64,000 bases of DNA from Saprospiraceae bacterium (GTDB taxonomy: Bacteria; Bacteroidota; Bacteroidia; Chitinophagales; Saprospiraceae): positions 124,001 through 188,000 of the forward strand of contig JAHDCU010000002.1 in NCBI GenBank assembly GCA_020629715.1, read 5' to 3'. The notes beneath the pieces were generated by a model, which worked only from the letters and a program-made list of their open reading frames with translations, did no database searches and was not told where the DNA came from. The position numbers and the translations under genes were made by a program. The first letter of the stretch is position 1. Every line of letters starts with the position of its first letter. Below are positions 1 to 8,721 of the stretch, piece by piece.

Positions 1-1204
1 CCGAAGCATCAAACCAGTCTTTCAATACGCTGGCGTAAATAGATCTGAAATCATATTGCATGGCAACGCCTTCTTGACTATCTACCGTTTCTGCAATTTC
101 AGGATTATCTCCTATTATATTGGGATTGATACACTTTCCAAAAATGAATAAAGGAGCCGCACTACCATGATCAGTACCGTTACTGAAATTGGAGGCGATA
201 CGCCTTCCAAACTCCGAAAAAGTCATGCTCAACACTCGTTCTTCGCAACCCAGTATTTTGAGATCCTTCTGAAAACTGTAGGCGGCATCACTTAGGGTTT
301 TAAGCAGGTCGGCATGTATTCCTGTTGTCGTATCTCCATCTACTACTTGCTCCGCATGGGTATCAAAACCACCTAGAGAAACCACGTAGATTTTAGTTTT
401 TGAACCACCACTGATCAGTTTTGCAACAATCTTGAGCTGTCTTGCAAGCGGATTGTTCTCATCATAAACTGCAATATTGTTACCCTGATCATAGGCTGTA
501 GATACAGACTCAGAGTAAGCATTGGTCTGCTTGATAGAATCACGGATAAATTTTAACTCTATCCCGTAACAGGTGCTATCTTCACTTCCCTCTATGGTCT
601 CTTCTATCTGCGTTAGCTCTTCTGGGTTGTTCAAAGCAATGCTATAATTAGAGCTGATACCTTGACAAGTTTCTGATACGATATACCCTAAAGTAATCGC
701 AAAGGGATCAGGATTTTCATCATCAGGATAGCCCTCTGGGTATCCAGGATATCGAAGATTCATAAAACGCCCCAGCCAACCCGAAGTCAAAAATTCATCC
801 GATGAGGAACCTGTAGTCCAGATATCTGTGCTCCTAAAGTGAGATCTATTTTGGTCAGGATACCCTACGCCTTGGACAAGAGACATTCTAGCATCATCAT
901 ACAATGCTTTCATACCTCCAAGATTGGGATGCAGACCATTCGTTTCCGTAAATGGAAGTATACTATTTTCTGGAATAATTACATTAGGTCTTGCATTCAC
1001 CAGTCGATCATATTGGTCTAGCGGGATCACTGTATTTAGTCCATCGTTACCTCCATTAAGTTGAATCAATACGAGGACCTTATCACTATCGCCATTGATA
1101 ATATTGAATAAACCAGAATTGGTCAATGCCGAAACTTCCATACCACCAAGCATAAGCGGCAGCGTCAATATCGAACCAGACTGCAAAAACTTCCTTCTTT
1201 TCAT
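1..1204 (-). CDS. DUF1501 family protein, C-terminus cut by window edge
   Basis: This is an open frame of 401 codons running from an ATG at 1204 off the left edge with no stop seen. The N-terminus MKRRKFLQ followed by a hydrophobic stretch looks like a twin-arginine (Tat) signal. The body carries DUF1501 hallmarks: VLIQLNGGNDGLNT near the N-terminus, GLHPNLGGMKALYDD, QGVGYPDQNRSHF, SLGGFDTHAEQ, and TFSEFGRRIASN followed by GTDHGSA. DUF1501 proteins are related to the sulfatase/alkaline phosphatase fold, and I know of no assigned role. The DUF1800 gene lies immediately upstream on the same strand with a 15-base gap, so the two are probably co-transcribed. The identity is secure; the function is unknown. 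Confidence 0.88.
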   Translation of the reverse strand, partial: MKRRKFLQSGSILTLPLMLGGMEVSALTNSGLFNIINGDSDKVLVLIQLNGGNDGLNTVIPLDQYDRLVNARPNVIIPENSILPFTETNGLHPNLGGMKALYDDARMSLVQGVGYPDQNRSHFRSTDIWTTGSSSDEFLTSGWLGRFMNLRYPGYPEGYPDDENPDPFAITLGYIVSETCQGISSNYSIALNNPEELTQIEETIEGSEDSTCYGIELKFIRDSIKQTNAYSESVSTAYDQGNNIAVYDENNPLARQLKIVAKLISGGSKTKIYVVSLGGFDTHAEQVVDGDTTTGIHADLLKTLSDAAYSFQKDLKILGCEERVLSMTFSEFGRRIASNFSNGTDHGSAAPLFIFGKCINPNIIGDNPEIAETVDSQEGVAMQYDFRSIYASVLKDWFDAS

Positions 1205-1219
1205 GTTTTAGTGGTTTTA

Positions 1220-2800
1220 CTAGCTTAGATAATATTCTGGCATACGGAGCATGGTAACCAAAACGAGTTTCAATTTATTTTCTATCGACAGCGCTAGCTC
1301 CTGATCATCAGGATTAGCGAGATGTTCTGAGTACTCTACCGTCCATTCAAAATCGGGTAAGCCTTGCAAAACATAAGCTTTCAGTACGGTTAATTGTTGA
1401 TCCGTCAATGTTTTTGGCATCAGAAGTTTATTCAGATCGCTAAGTATGACATTAATATCATAAGGATCTGAAAGTTCTGAGATTAATTTTAAACCACTCA
1501 CTTCAAATCGTTCATTCATGATATCAAAACCCACATAAGAAATTACATCGGTCAATGTTCTTCTCAATGGGATAGTCACAGAATTAATCCATAATTGATA
1601 GTAGGACGGCTCTTGATAATATGCCTTCCACCCCGCGACATTTGGTGGACTAAATATCTCTTGTTGCAATACTCCACAGTATGAAAATACTTGAGCCCAA
1701 AATGTATACTTATTTTCTAATGCCTCTGGAGATTTTATATCAAGCTGATTAAAAATAGCCATCATAAAATCGATTGGGCTTTTGATCATACAACCTATGC
1801 GCTCGGCATCATAGAAGTGTTGCGACCTAAATAGAGTATCCAATACTGGCATGATATCAAAATCACTTTCTCGCATAATCTGCGCTAAAGGTTGAATGAT
1901 ATTATTTTCGATTTCCTCGGTGATCTCGTAGTAAACAAACCACCTATATAGCTTTCTTACGATAAAGCTGGCAGGATCTCCATATTCAAAAATTGCATCT
2001 ATGAGATCGCTGTATTCTTCATTCCCATTATTGGAAATCTGTACATTATTAAATCTTGCAGAGAGCTTCTTCGTACTGGTATCATGCCGCAATGGTCTAA
2101 ATGTAGATCCAAAAGAATCAATAAGAGAATTTTGTCGCCCAAAGGTGATCCATCCCGTTAGCACTTTTGCTATGGCCTGCACATCTTCTTCTGTAAAAGT
2201 GGTATAGTCGCCGGATCCAGCTAATGCACCTTTTCCTACCGTAAATAACTCTAGTAGCTCTCTAGCATAATTCTCATTAGGTGCCTCAACCGTATTTTCA
2301 TCACCATTGAGATATTGTAACATCGCCGGGTCAATGGTAATTTGCTTTACTAAATCTCTAAAATTATGCAGTCCTGTAGTTTGTAAGGTATTGTAGTATC
2401 GATATAAGAATCGAGCATCTGGTATATCAGAAACTACAAAATGATTATGCCAAAACAACGTCAGCTTTTCTCTGATGCTGGGACTATCTCCAAGATACAA
2501 TCCTATCAACCATGCTCTGATGGATACGTGCCTATAGTTGTTGGTAAAATTGATAATGTTATATCCCTTATCTACCCAAGTCTCTCCAATTGCTACATCT
2601 GGATCCTCTGTGGTATTGTAGTTTAGAGGCGGCTCTGGAGGGTCTATTGATCTAAGTATAAAATCAACGGTTGTATTCATGCCCGCATTGATTACACTTG
2701 TAAGAGACTCGAAATTATGTCCAAAGACTGTTCGGCGTAAGAGGTGGCTTGCCTCTTTATCTGTCCATGGACCCGAGTATGGTTGGAGACTTGTATTCAT
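1220..2800 (-). CDS. DUF1800 family protein
   Basis: The protein has 526 residues, a normal length for DUF1800. Family motifs visible are HLLRRTVFGH near the N-terminus, REKLTLFWHNHFVVS around residue 115, PNENYARELLELFTVG around residue 180, EEDVQAIAKVLTGW, and PPNVAGWKAYYQEPSYY in the C-terminal half. There is no clear signal peptide. It is the first gene of a probable two-gene operon with the DUF1501 gene, a pairing seen widely in Bacteroidota and other phyla. The biochemical function is unknown. The ATG at 2800 lies about 20 residues before the first family motif, which suits the family. Confidence 0.88.
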   Translation of the reverse strand: MNTSLQPYSGPWTDKEASHLLRRTVFGHNFESLTSVINAGMNTTVDFILRSIDPPEPPLNYNTTEDPDVAIGETWVDKGYNIINFTNNYRHVSIRAWLIGLYLGDSPSIREKLTLFWHNHFVVSDIPDARFLYRYYNTLQTTGLHNFRDLVKQITIDPAMLQYLNGDENTVEAPNENYARELLELFTVGKGALAGSGDYTTFTEEDVQAIAKVLTGWITFGRQNSLIDSFGSTFRPLRHDTSTKKLSARFNNVQISNNGNEEYSDLIDAIFEYGDPASFIVRKLYRWFVYYEITEEIENNIIQPLAQIMRESDFDIMPVLDTLFRSQHFYDAERIGCMIKSPIDFMMAIFNQLDIKSPEALENKYTFWAQVFSYCGVLQQEIFSPPNVAGWKAYYQEPSYYQLWINSVTIPLRRTLTDVISYVGFDIMNERFEVSGLKLISELSDPYDINVILSDLNKLLMPKTLTDQQLTVLKAYVLQGLPDFEWTVEYSEHLANPDDQELALSIENKLKLVLVTMLRMPEYYLS

Positions 2801-2941
2801 TGCATGAATATTAGTGGATGATATATAAAACGCTATCCCTCTTTAGGATGTTACTTCATTCTGACTAAGATATTTGATTGAAGTTTAAAGAGATGCTAAG
2901 AATACTAAAAAAAAATTGTTGAACCTATGATTCTCTAAGAA

Positions 2942-3850
2942 TCATGCTTTAGCCCACAAGTCAGAAGGATACACTCCATTCTCTATCAACTTGGTCAGTT
3001 TAGCCATTACGATTGGTTTATCGTCTTGATAAGTAACACCAAACCAGTTGGCATCTGAACTGAGTACTTGGGTATCAATCGCTCCTTCGTTGATTAAATT
3101 ATCAATGACAAATGGGATAAAGAACTCTGACTTTAACTCCATACCTCGCTCTTCCAAAAAGTTGATGAACATGCGCTCGGCATGAGCAAAAAATCGTTCA
3201 TCGAATGCCCAAAGATTCATCGATACCAAGGTATCATCCTTAAGCTCATGTTTTGTGTCTCCATCTGGATATCGGACTACCCCATCCTCTTCACGCTGAA
3301 TATTGATACATTCGACCACTTTTTCTAAATTTCCATTAGTATCTGAATAACATACACCACGATTTACGGTACCATGATCAGAAAGCGTATTGGAAAGGCG
3401 GTATCCTACTACCGCAAAGTTCTTTTTAGAATCCTCTGATTTAAAAAAGTCTATCAATGTGCTATATGCATCTACACCGTAGTAATCATCTGCATTGATC
3501 ACCGCAAAAGGACCATCTACGACATCCGATGCCATCATCACAGCATGTGCAGTACCCCAAGGTTTTTGTCTTTCAGAGTGGACCTCTATACCCTCAGGAA
3601 TTTTGTGGAGTTCTTGCGTAACGAAAGCTAACTCTATTTTATCCGCGAACTTACCCTCAAAAAACTTCTCAAACTCTGCTCTAAAACTTTCTCTTATGAT
3701 GAATACTACCTTTGTGAATCCAGCATTGATGGCATCGTATATGCTGTAATCAATAATGGTTTCACCATTCGGTCCAAATGCATCCATCTGCTTTAGAGCT
3801 CCATATCTAGAACCCATTCCTGCCGCTAATACTACTAGTGTCGCTTTCAT
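2942..3850 (-). CDS. Sugar-phosphate nucleotidyltransferase family protein
   Basis: The protein opens MKATLVVLAAGMGSRYGALKQ, the glycine-rich signature of nucleotidyltransferases that activate sugar phosphates with UTP or another NTP. FAVINADDYYG (residues about 115-125) holds the metal-binding acidic pair. The exact sugar and nucleotide cannot be read from the sequence. I chose the ATG at 3850 rather than an upstream start at 3892, because the extra 14 residues are not family-like and that stretch overlaps a hairpin (3873-3899). It probably supplies activated sugar for envelope glycans. The neighbours do not specify a pathway. Confidence 0.82.
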   Translation of the reverse strand: MKATLVVLAAGMGSRYGALKQMDAFGPNGETIIDYSIYDAINAGFTKVVFIIRESFRAEFEKFFEGKFADKIELAFVTQELHKIPEGIEVHSERQKPWGTAHAVMMASDVVDGPFAVINADDYYGVDAYSTLIDFFKSEDSKKNFAVVGYRLSNTLSDHGTVNRGVCYSDTNGNLEKVVECINIQREEDGVVRYPDGDTKHELKDDTLVSMNLWAFDERFFAHAERMFINFLEERGMELKSEFFIPFVIDNLINEGAIDTQVLSSDANWFGVTYQDDKPIVMAKLTKLIENGVYPSDLWAKA

Positions 3851-3872
3851 TCTTTTTATATGATTACAGCAT

Positions 3873-3899
3873 GAAGCCCCTTGAAATCGCAAGAGGCTC
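3873..3899 (-). other. Imperfect hairpin ahead of the nucleotidyltransferase
   Basis: GAAGCCCCTTG at 3873-3883 pairs with CAAGAGGCTC at 3890-3899, leaving a six-base loop and one bulge. It lies between the barrel gene and the nucleotidyltransferase, both on the minus strand. No U-tract follows, so it may be a weak terminator, an mRNA 3' end or a leader structure. Confidence 0.3.
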
Positions 3900-3968
3900 C
3901 ATCCACTTTATTTTATATTAAGACTTCAATCAGCATCAGAAGTCTCTTTTATTAGATTAATGATATGA

Positions 3969-4697
3969 TTAAAATCTCATTAATTTTGATCGTTCTCCAC
4001 ATGCAGCTTGACCAAAATAACCAATACCCCAGTTCAATTCAAATACGATCCCTGCAAAAACAGGATTTGTACTACTTGCGCCATCTAAATTGAGATTAAC
4101 ATTCCCTACTGGAGCTCCTAATGTTGCACCACTATCACTGACTACATCGGTAAATCCATACTCAAACCGCAATCCTAAAATTCCACTAAAGGCACCATCA
4201 CTACCTATGACATAAGCTCCGAAGCCAAGTACTCCAGCGAAGTTGGTGCTATTGTAATTATCAGTAACAGAAACAGGACTTGCAAGCCCTTCTCCTGATC
4301 GATCAACTTCACTCCAAAGTGAAACTTTAGGTCCAATTTCGAAATAACCTAGATTCTTGCTCGTACGGAAAAGAGCATAGACATCAACAGATGAATAATC
4401 TACATCAATATTGGTAATACTAGCGCCAGTTTTATCTTCATAGACTGCTGTGGAACTTCTAAACATGGCTTCCAGAGCTAGCCCTGTATATCCATAATTG
4501 ATACCAATTTTACCACCATAAGCCAATCCATTTCCTACCTCGTATGCATAATCACCACTATCAGATATATTTTGATTGATCATACCAGTATAGCCATATT
4601 GCGCCTTTATACCTGCATCAAACCACCATACATCATTACGCTGTGCATAACTAGAAATAAATATAAGACATCCAAAAAGGGTGAAAAATTGTTTCAT
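3969..4697 (-). CDS. Predicted outer-membrane beta-barrel protein
   Basis: The protein has 242 residues with a clear signal peptide (MKQFFTLFGCLIFISSYAQ, cleavage after AYAQ-like residues). Alternating hydrophobic strands rich in Gly, Tyr and Asn follow, typical of an 8-stranded barrel. Examples are GGKIGINYGYTGLALEAMF, GYFEIGPKVSLWSEV and GILGLRFEYGFTDV. The C-terminus is not a classic barrel ending (it ends KLMRF). No specific family is recognised. It stands alone between the sterol-desaturase gene and the nucleotidyltransferase. The barrel call rests on the signal peptide plus strand pattern. Confidence 0.65.
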   Translation of the reverse strand: MKQFFTLFGCLIFISSYAQRNDVWWFDAGIKAQYGYTGMINQNISDSGDYAYEVGNGLAYGGKIGINYGYTGLALEAMFRSSTAVYEDKTGASITNIDVDYSSVDVYALFRTSKNLGYFEIGPKVSLWSEVDRSGEGLASPVSVTDNYNSTNFAGVLGFGAYVIGSDGAFSGILGLRFEYGFTDVVSDSGATLGAPVGNVNLNLDGASSTNPVFAGIVFELNWGIGYFGQAACGERSKLMRF

Positions 4698-4789
4698 ATG
4701 AATTAAGTGAAAGTTATCAATGACGCTAATTTACATATAATGTTTCACTAGCATATGTCTTAGTAGAAAAAATTGTGTTTGCTTTGCAT

Positions 4790-5824
4790 TTAATGATCCT
4801 TAGTCCTAGAGCTAATCCCATAACTTGCTTGTGAAATAAAGGAAGATGGAAACTGCTCTACCCCTTCAAAACCAAGTTTAATATCTCTTCCTGAATAAGG
4901 TATATATGCTGTGTCAAAGGTGTAATCCCATATTGCTAAACTTAAACCAAAATTGACACCATATTGATGATCATCTGGCAATGCCCTACTGTGGTGCCAA
5001 ATATGCATCTCTGGACTATTAAAAAGATAAGGCATAATCCGTGATAAAATGAAATAACCAAAAAATGCCATCCCAATAACGAAGCTTATATGTAACCAAA
5101 CTGGAGATGCCGACAGAAAGCTAATATCTGCGATACCTAATATACAGGCTAATGCTATAGCCATCGATAAAATCAAACCTGTCCACTTAGGACCAATAGA
5201 AATATTACTATGATTGTAATGTCCAACGGCAATAGTAAATATATGTATGATGAAAAAATCATGAAGATTCAACCCTAGTAATGCCAAAGGGATGTACTCC
5301 ATAGAACGGTATACTACCGTCTCCATCCAATGATATCTTAGATGCGCCGCAAAACCCATCTCTTGGACACTATGATGTACCTTGTGAAAATTCCACAGAA
5401 AAGGAATTCTATGTAATAATCTATGCGTCCACCATTGTACAAAGTCCCTTACTACGAATCCTACAAGTAGTATTACCCACATAGGTGACGAGACTAATGG
5501 ATTGGTTGTTTGTAAATCAATACCAGTCCACGAAAGCACTACATCATTAAAAAACATAACCACCACATCACTCGCGGCATGATATATCAATAGCCAAAAG
5601 AGAAAAAAATTAAAAAACATATAAAAGAAATCCAACCAAAAATCCTTTCGAAATTTCGGCTGATTTTTACGCCACGGTTTTACCCATTCTAATGTCAAAA
5701 AAAATAGAGATATTATGATCAACCACCAGAAATATGATCTAAACCCATTCTGAAATATTTCTTGATACAGGTGACTGGCATAGCCACTATAGGAGTTCCA
5801 AATGCTTTCTTGCAAAGAATTCAT
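4790..5824 (-). CDS. Sterol desaturase / fatty acid hydroxylase family membrane protein
   Basis: This integral membrane protein of 344 residues carries the histidine clusters that bind a di-iron centre in the fatty acid hydroxylase superfamily: HRLLH, then HKVHHS about residue 150, and HIWHHSRALPDDH about residue 275. Several hydrophobic segments flank the clusters. It probably hydroxylates or desaturates a lipid or terpenoid, and the substrate cannot be told. Its ATG shares one base with the stop codon of the upstream rhodanese gene (TAATG at 5826-5822), so the two are translationally coupled. Confidence 0.85.
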   Translation of the reverse strand: MNSLQESIWNSYSGYASHLYQEIFQNGFRSYFWWLIIISLFFLTLEWVKPWRKNQPKFRKDFWLDFFYMFFNFFLFWLLIYHAASDVVVMFFNDVVLSWTGIDLQTTNPLVSSPMWVILLVGFVVRDFVQWWTHRLLHRIPFLWNFHKVHHSVQEMGFAAHLRYHWMETVVYRSMEYIPLALLGLNLHDFFIIHIFTIAVGHYNHSNISIGPKWTGLILSMAIALACILGIADISFLSASPVWLHISFVIGMAFFGYFILSRIMPYLFNSPEMHIWHHSRALPDDHQYGVNFGLSLAIWDYTFDTAYIPYSGRDIKLGFEGVEQFPSSFISQASYGISSRTKDH

Positions 5825-6225
5825 TATTCGATACTTTTCATTTCTTTATAAGCAAGATAGCCTCCTTTGATATTTGTCAAATTTTTAAAACCTACCTCGT
5901 GCATGATCTCAGAGGCCTTTACCGACCTACGACCAGAACGACAATATATGAGGTAATCTGCATCCTTATCCATATTCTGAATCATAGTTGCAAAGTCATT
6001 AGATTTCACATCTATATTAATCGAACCTGCTATAGTACCATCACCAAATTCTTGTGGAGTACGTACATCTAGAAGTATAGTTTCATCAGTCATTCTTCCT
6101 TCAAGCTCTGACATTTCTATATTATCATACTTCTCCTTATTTACTGATTTTTGCTTGCAAGCAGATATTGATATTATGAAAAATGCAATAAGAATGATTA
6201 GTATTGTAGCATGTTGAAGCTTCAT
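5824..6225 (-). CDS. Rhodanese-like lipoprotein
   Basis: The protein has 133 residues. A hydrophobic N-terminus ends in a lipobox (SISAC, lipid-accepting Cys23), so it should be membrane-anchored outside the cytoplasm. A single rhodanese domain covers about residues 38-130, with LLDVRTPQEF and the active-site loop YCRSGRRS with Cys95. Such proteins transfer or relay sulfane sulfur. The start codon at 6225 lies inside the first codons of the divergent gene starting at 6211. The gene is coupled by TAATG to the sterol-desaturase gene. Confidence 0.85.
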   Translation of the reverse strand: MKLQHATILIILIAFFIISISACKQKSVNKEKYDNIEMSELEGRMTDETILLDVRTPQEFGDGTIAGSINIDVKSNDFATMIQNMDKDADYLIYCRSGRRSVKASEIMHEVGFKNLTNIKGGYLAYKEMKSIE

Positions 6226-6747
6226 TGGATATTATTTATTTCGTTGATATCAAGTTTGGGATCTCTATATTCCCAAATCCAATTTACACAACATATTGAT
6301 AAGGAAATAGATCAGCTAGGTGTAAATGTAAGTTTACCGACTGATACTTTTCTTAAAATGTATTCTACCAAAGAAGATGATGATCCAAAATATGATCTGG
6401 TATTAAGGGCTGATAATGAGCAATATGAGGTACGACTGCTCATGGATGCAATTCATCAAAAAGATGATTTCAAAAACTATCTCAACCTTGAGCTCCAAAG
6501 AACACTTTGGCATATCGCGAAGAATGACGATCACATTATTGAAATCATGGAGCTGACATCAACACAAAAGAAACGATTGAATGCAGAATGGGGAATGAAA
6601 ACTACTTTTAATCCTAAAGCGGACTTTACCATTTATAGTAAAGCCCGTATGTATAGTTTATATAAGGATAGCCGTGGCTACCTGCAAATTGTTTATCTAT
6701 ACGATGATCCTAGAGCTGTTCCTGACAATCCTATTTTTAGTTTCTAG
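6211..6747 (+). CDS. Secreted hypothetical protein
   Basis: The protein has 178 residues and I do not recognise the family. The N-terminus MLKLHWILFISLISSLGSLYSQ is a good signal peptide, so the product is exported. The mature part is charged and mixed alpha/beta, with no cysteines or obvious catalytic motif. Its first 15 bases overlap, on the opposite strand, the start of the rhodanese gene. The signal peptide would be lost with any later start, so the overlap seems genuine. The gene ends one base from the convergent lipoprotein gene. Confidence 0.6.
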   Translation: MLKLHWILFISLISSLGSLYSQIQFTQHIDKEIDQLGVNVSLPTDTFLKMYSTKEDDDPKYDLVLRADNEQYEVRLLMDAIHQKDDFKNYLNLELQRTLWHIAKNDDHIIEIMELTSTQKKRLNAEWGMKTTFNPKADFTIYSKARMYSLYKDSRGYLQIVYLYDDPRAVPDNPIFSF

Positions 6748-6748
6748 A

Positions 6749-7090
6749 TTAGTCTTTGACCCAGATCGTGCCAGTACGTGTAGCGTTAGTACCCCAATCA
6801 AAACCTAAGCAAGTACTAACACCAGCAGAACCTCCTAAAGTGCAGAGCAATACACAGTTTTCATCATAAATGTCTGCGGTATCATCATCCGTACTACAAT
6901 TTTGGTATGCAAAACAATAGACTTCGTCACCATTAAAATCCCAAGTAGAAAGGTCGTCTCCTGTACAAGCGACAGCCTTATAATCCGTCAAAATATCGTC
7001 AATACACTGTGGGATATCGTTGTCATCTCCACAAGAATTTAAACCCACTAATACGATACTGAGAAATAATAATCTTTGAATCATAGTCAT
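6749..7090 (-). CDS. Small cysteine-rich lipoprotein, DUF6970-like
   Basis: The protein has 113 residues. A signal with lipobox (VGLNSC) is followed by an acidic, cysteine-rich mature part. The order Y-x-G-x-x-V-Y, then a Cys pair, then a YDxNC-LLC-GG segment, resembles the small Bacteroidota family DUF6970, but this is recalled by eye only. Extracytoplasmic, function unknown. The start may be the second Met (7084) instead of 7090. Confidence 0.6.
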   Translation of the reverse strand: MTMIQRLLFLSIVLVGLNSCGDDNDIPQCIDDILTDYKAVACTGDDLSTWDFNGDEVYCFAYQNCSTDDDTADIYDENCVLLCTLGGSAGVSTCLGFDWGTNATRTGTIWVKD

Positions 7091-7344
7091 AATATTTTAC
7101 GCTAATAACGGACAAAACATAGCATTTGCTATGCTCACTGCCTGTAATTAAGTTAGAATTAACGCTTACTTAGAAAATATTAAGTTTCTAAATATATACT
7201 AGACTAAAAATCATCAACGTTATTTCCGCATTACATCATAAATACAAGTCCTTATACGAAGCTATCTACGTTGCAATAGTCCAATCTGAGATCTAACCTA
7301 TCACCATTGTGGTAGGTATTCACTCACAACCAAACAACTATACT

Positions 7345-8721
7345 ATGCGCATCGTAATTCTGCTATCTGTCTTGTCGATTATTTCTTCATCCTCTTTTGG
7401 CCAGGAAGCTTCTGGTCTTTTTAGTGGAAGGTATTCAGGTATCAACGCCACTAAATTTAATCCTGCATTTTCAAGTCGAAATCAAAATCAATGGGATTTA
7501 CAACTTGTGGGAGCTCATTCATTTTTCCAAACGAACTACGCTTTCTTACCTACCAGCAATACCATAGAATTTGTAAGAAATATCAATAACATTGATATCC
7601 CAGATACACAAGGTGATGTACCAATAGGACAATATGATTATCCTCTAATTTTCAAAACATCTAGTGACTTGAGTTTTGTCGATATTAAATCCGAAGTAAG
7701 AGGTCCGGGACTATTGTATGCCTTAAAACCAAATCTACGTATCGGAGCTTCTTATAGTGAGCGAGCATATATTACTGGACGAAAAATACCATCTGCATTG
7801 AACTATGCAACAATATCTAACCTTCAATCCGATACCAGTTATATTGCTACTCCATTCGCTATTAATGCTTTGGCATGGTCAGAATATAGTTTTCATGCTG
7901 CATACTTAGATGAAGCTAATCATAGCTGGGGTATCAATGCAAAGATTCTTAGAGGTAGATCTCATGCATCTTTCACTAATAACGGAACGGTAAGCTATAC
8001 TAATCCTAATGATAACATCGCTGCAATTCAACAAGGTGGGGATATACAGTTTTCCTATCGAAATGACTATGAGTCCTATAATAATCGAGGACTAGGAGTT
8101 GCTATGGATCTAGGATGGTCTAGTGCTCCGACAGGCTACAATAAACGTCAATTCTCTCTAGCTCTGATCGACCTTGGAGTGATCAAATTTAATGATCAAA
8201 ATTATGCCCTCAACTTTGCGAACAATCAAAATATTGATCTTGATAATTACCAAGACCTTGAAGATGACGAAGCCTTACTTAATCAGTTGAGTCAAGATTT
8301 TATCACATTAGACAGTACCTCAGGAAGTAGCTATATCCTTCCGACAGCAATCACCGCACAGTATAGACAATCATTTGGAAATCATTTTTCGATGGAACTC
8401 AACGCTGTTCAAAGAGTGGCTTTTAATGATAATCAGTTGTCACGATCTAATCTAGCCAATGCCACGTTTATGTATGACAGAAAGCATTTCTCAGCATTTC
8501 TGCCAGTAAGTATGTATGATTATCAAGATCTACGAGTCGGAGCTGCCATTAGGCTATTTTTTGTCACCATTGGATCTGATCATCTCGGTAGTCTAGTGGG
8601 ATCTAATCAAGAATTTAATGGCAGTGATATCTACGTAAATGTTAGATTTTATCCTTTCCAATCGAGTAATGAGATTTCAAAATTGAATAAAGCAAAGTGC
8701 TACTATTGGGTCAATGAGTAG
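7345..8721 (+). CDS. DUF5723-like outer-membrane protein
   Basis: The protein has 458 residues from the ATG at 7345, which starts a good signal peptide (MRIVILLSVLSIISSSSFGQ). An upstream in-frame start at 7309 would spoil it. The start of the mature protein, SGINATKFNPAFSSRN, and the later stretches of amphipathic strands resemble the DUF5723 group of Bacteroidota outer-membrane proteins. The function is unknown. The 3' end overlaps the convergent FAD oxidoreductase gene by 19 bases. Confidence 0.65.
   Translation: MRIVILLSVLSIISSSSFGQEASGLFSGRYSGINATKFNPAFSSRNQNQWDLQLVGAHSFFQTNYAFLPTSNTIEFVRNINNIDIPDTQGDVPIGQYDYPLIFKTSSDLSFVDIKSEVRGPGLLYALKPNLRIGASYSERAYITGRKIPSALNYATISNLQSDTSYIATPFAINALAWSEYSFHAAYLDEANHSWGINAKILRGRSHASFTNNGTVSYTNPNDNIAAIQQGGDIQFSYRNDYESYNNRGLGVAMDLGWSSAPTGYNKRQFSLALIDLGVIKFNDQNYALNFANNQNIDLDNYQDLEDDEALLNQLSQDFITLDSTSGSSYILPTAITAQYRQSFGNHFSMELNAVQRVAFNDNQLSRSNLANATFMYDRKHFSAFLPVSMYDYQDLRVGAAIRLFFVTIGSDHLGSLVGSNQEFNGSDIYVNVRFYPFQSSNEISKLNKAKCYYWVNE

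Noticed and set aside
839-1021. Plus-strand frame of 60 codons
   Set aside because: It lies within the DUF1501 coding region on the other strand and resembles no known protein.
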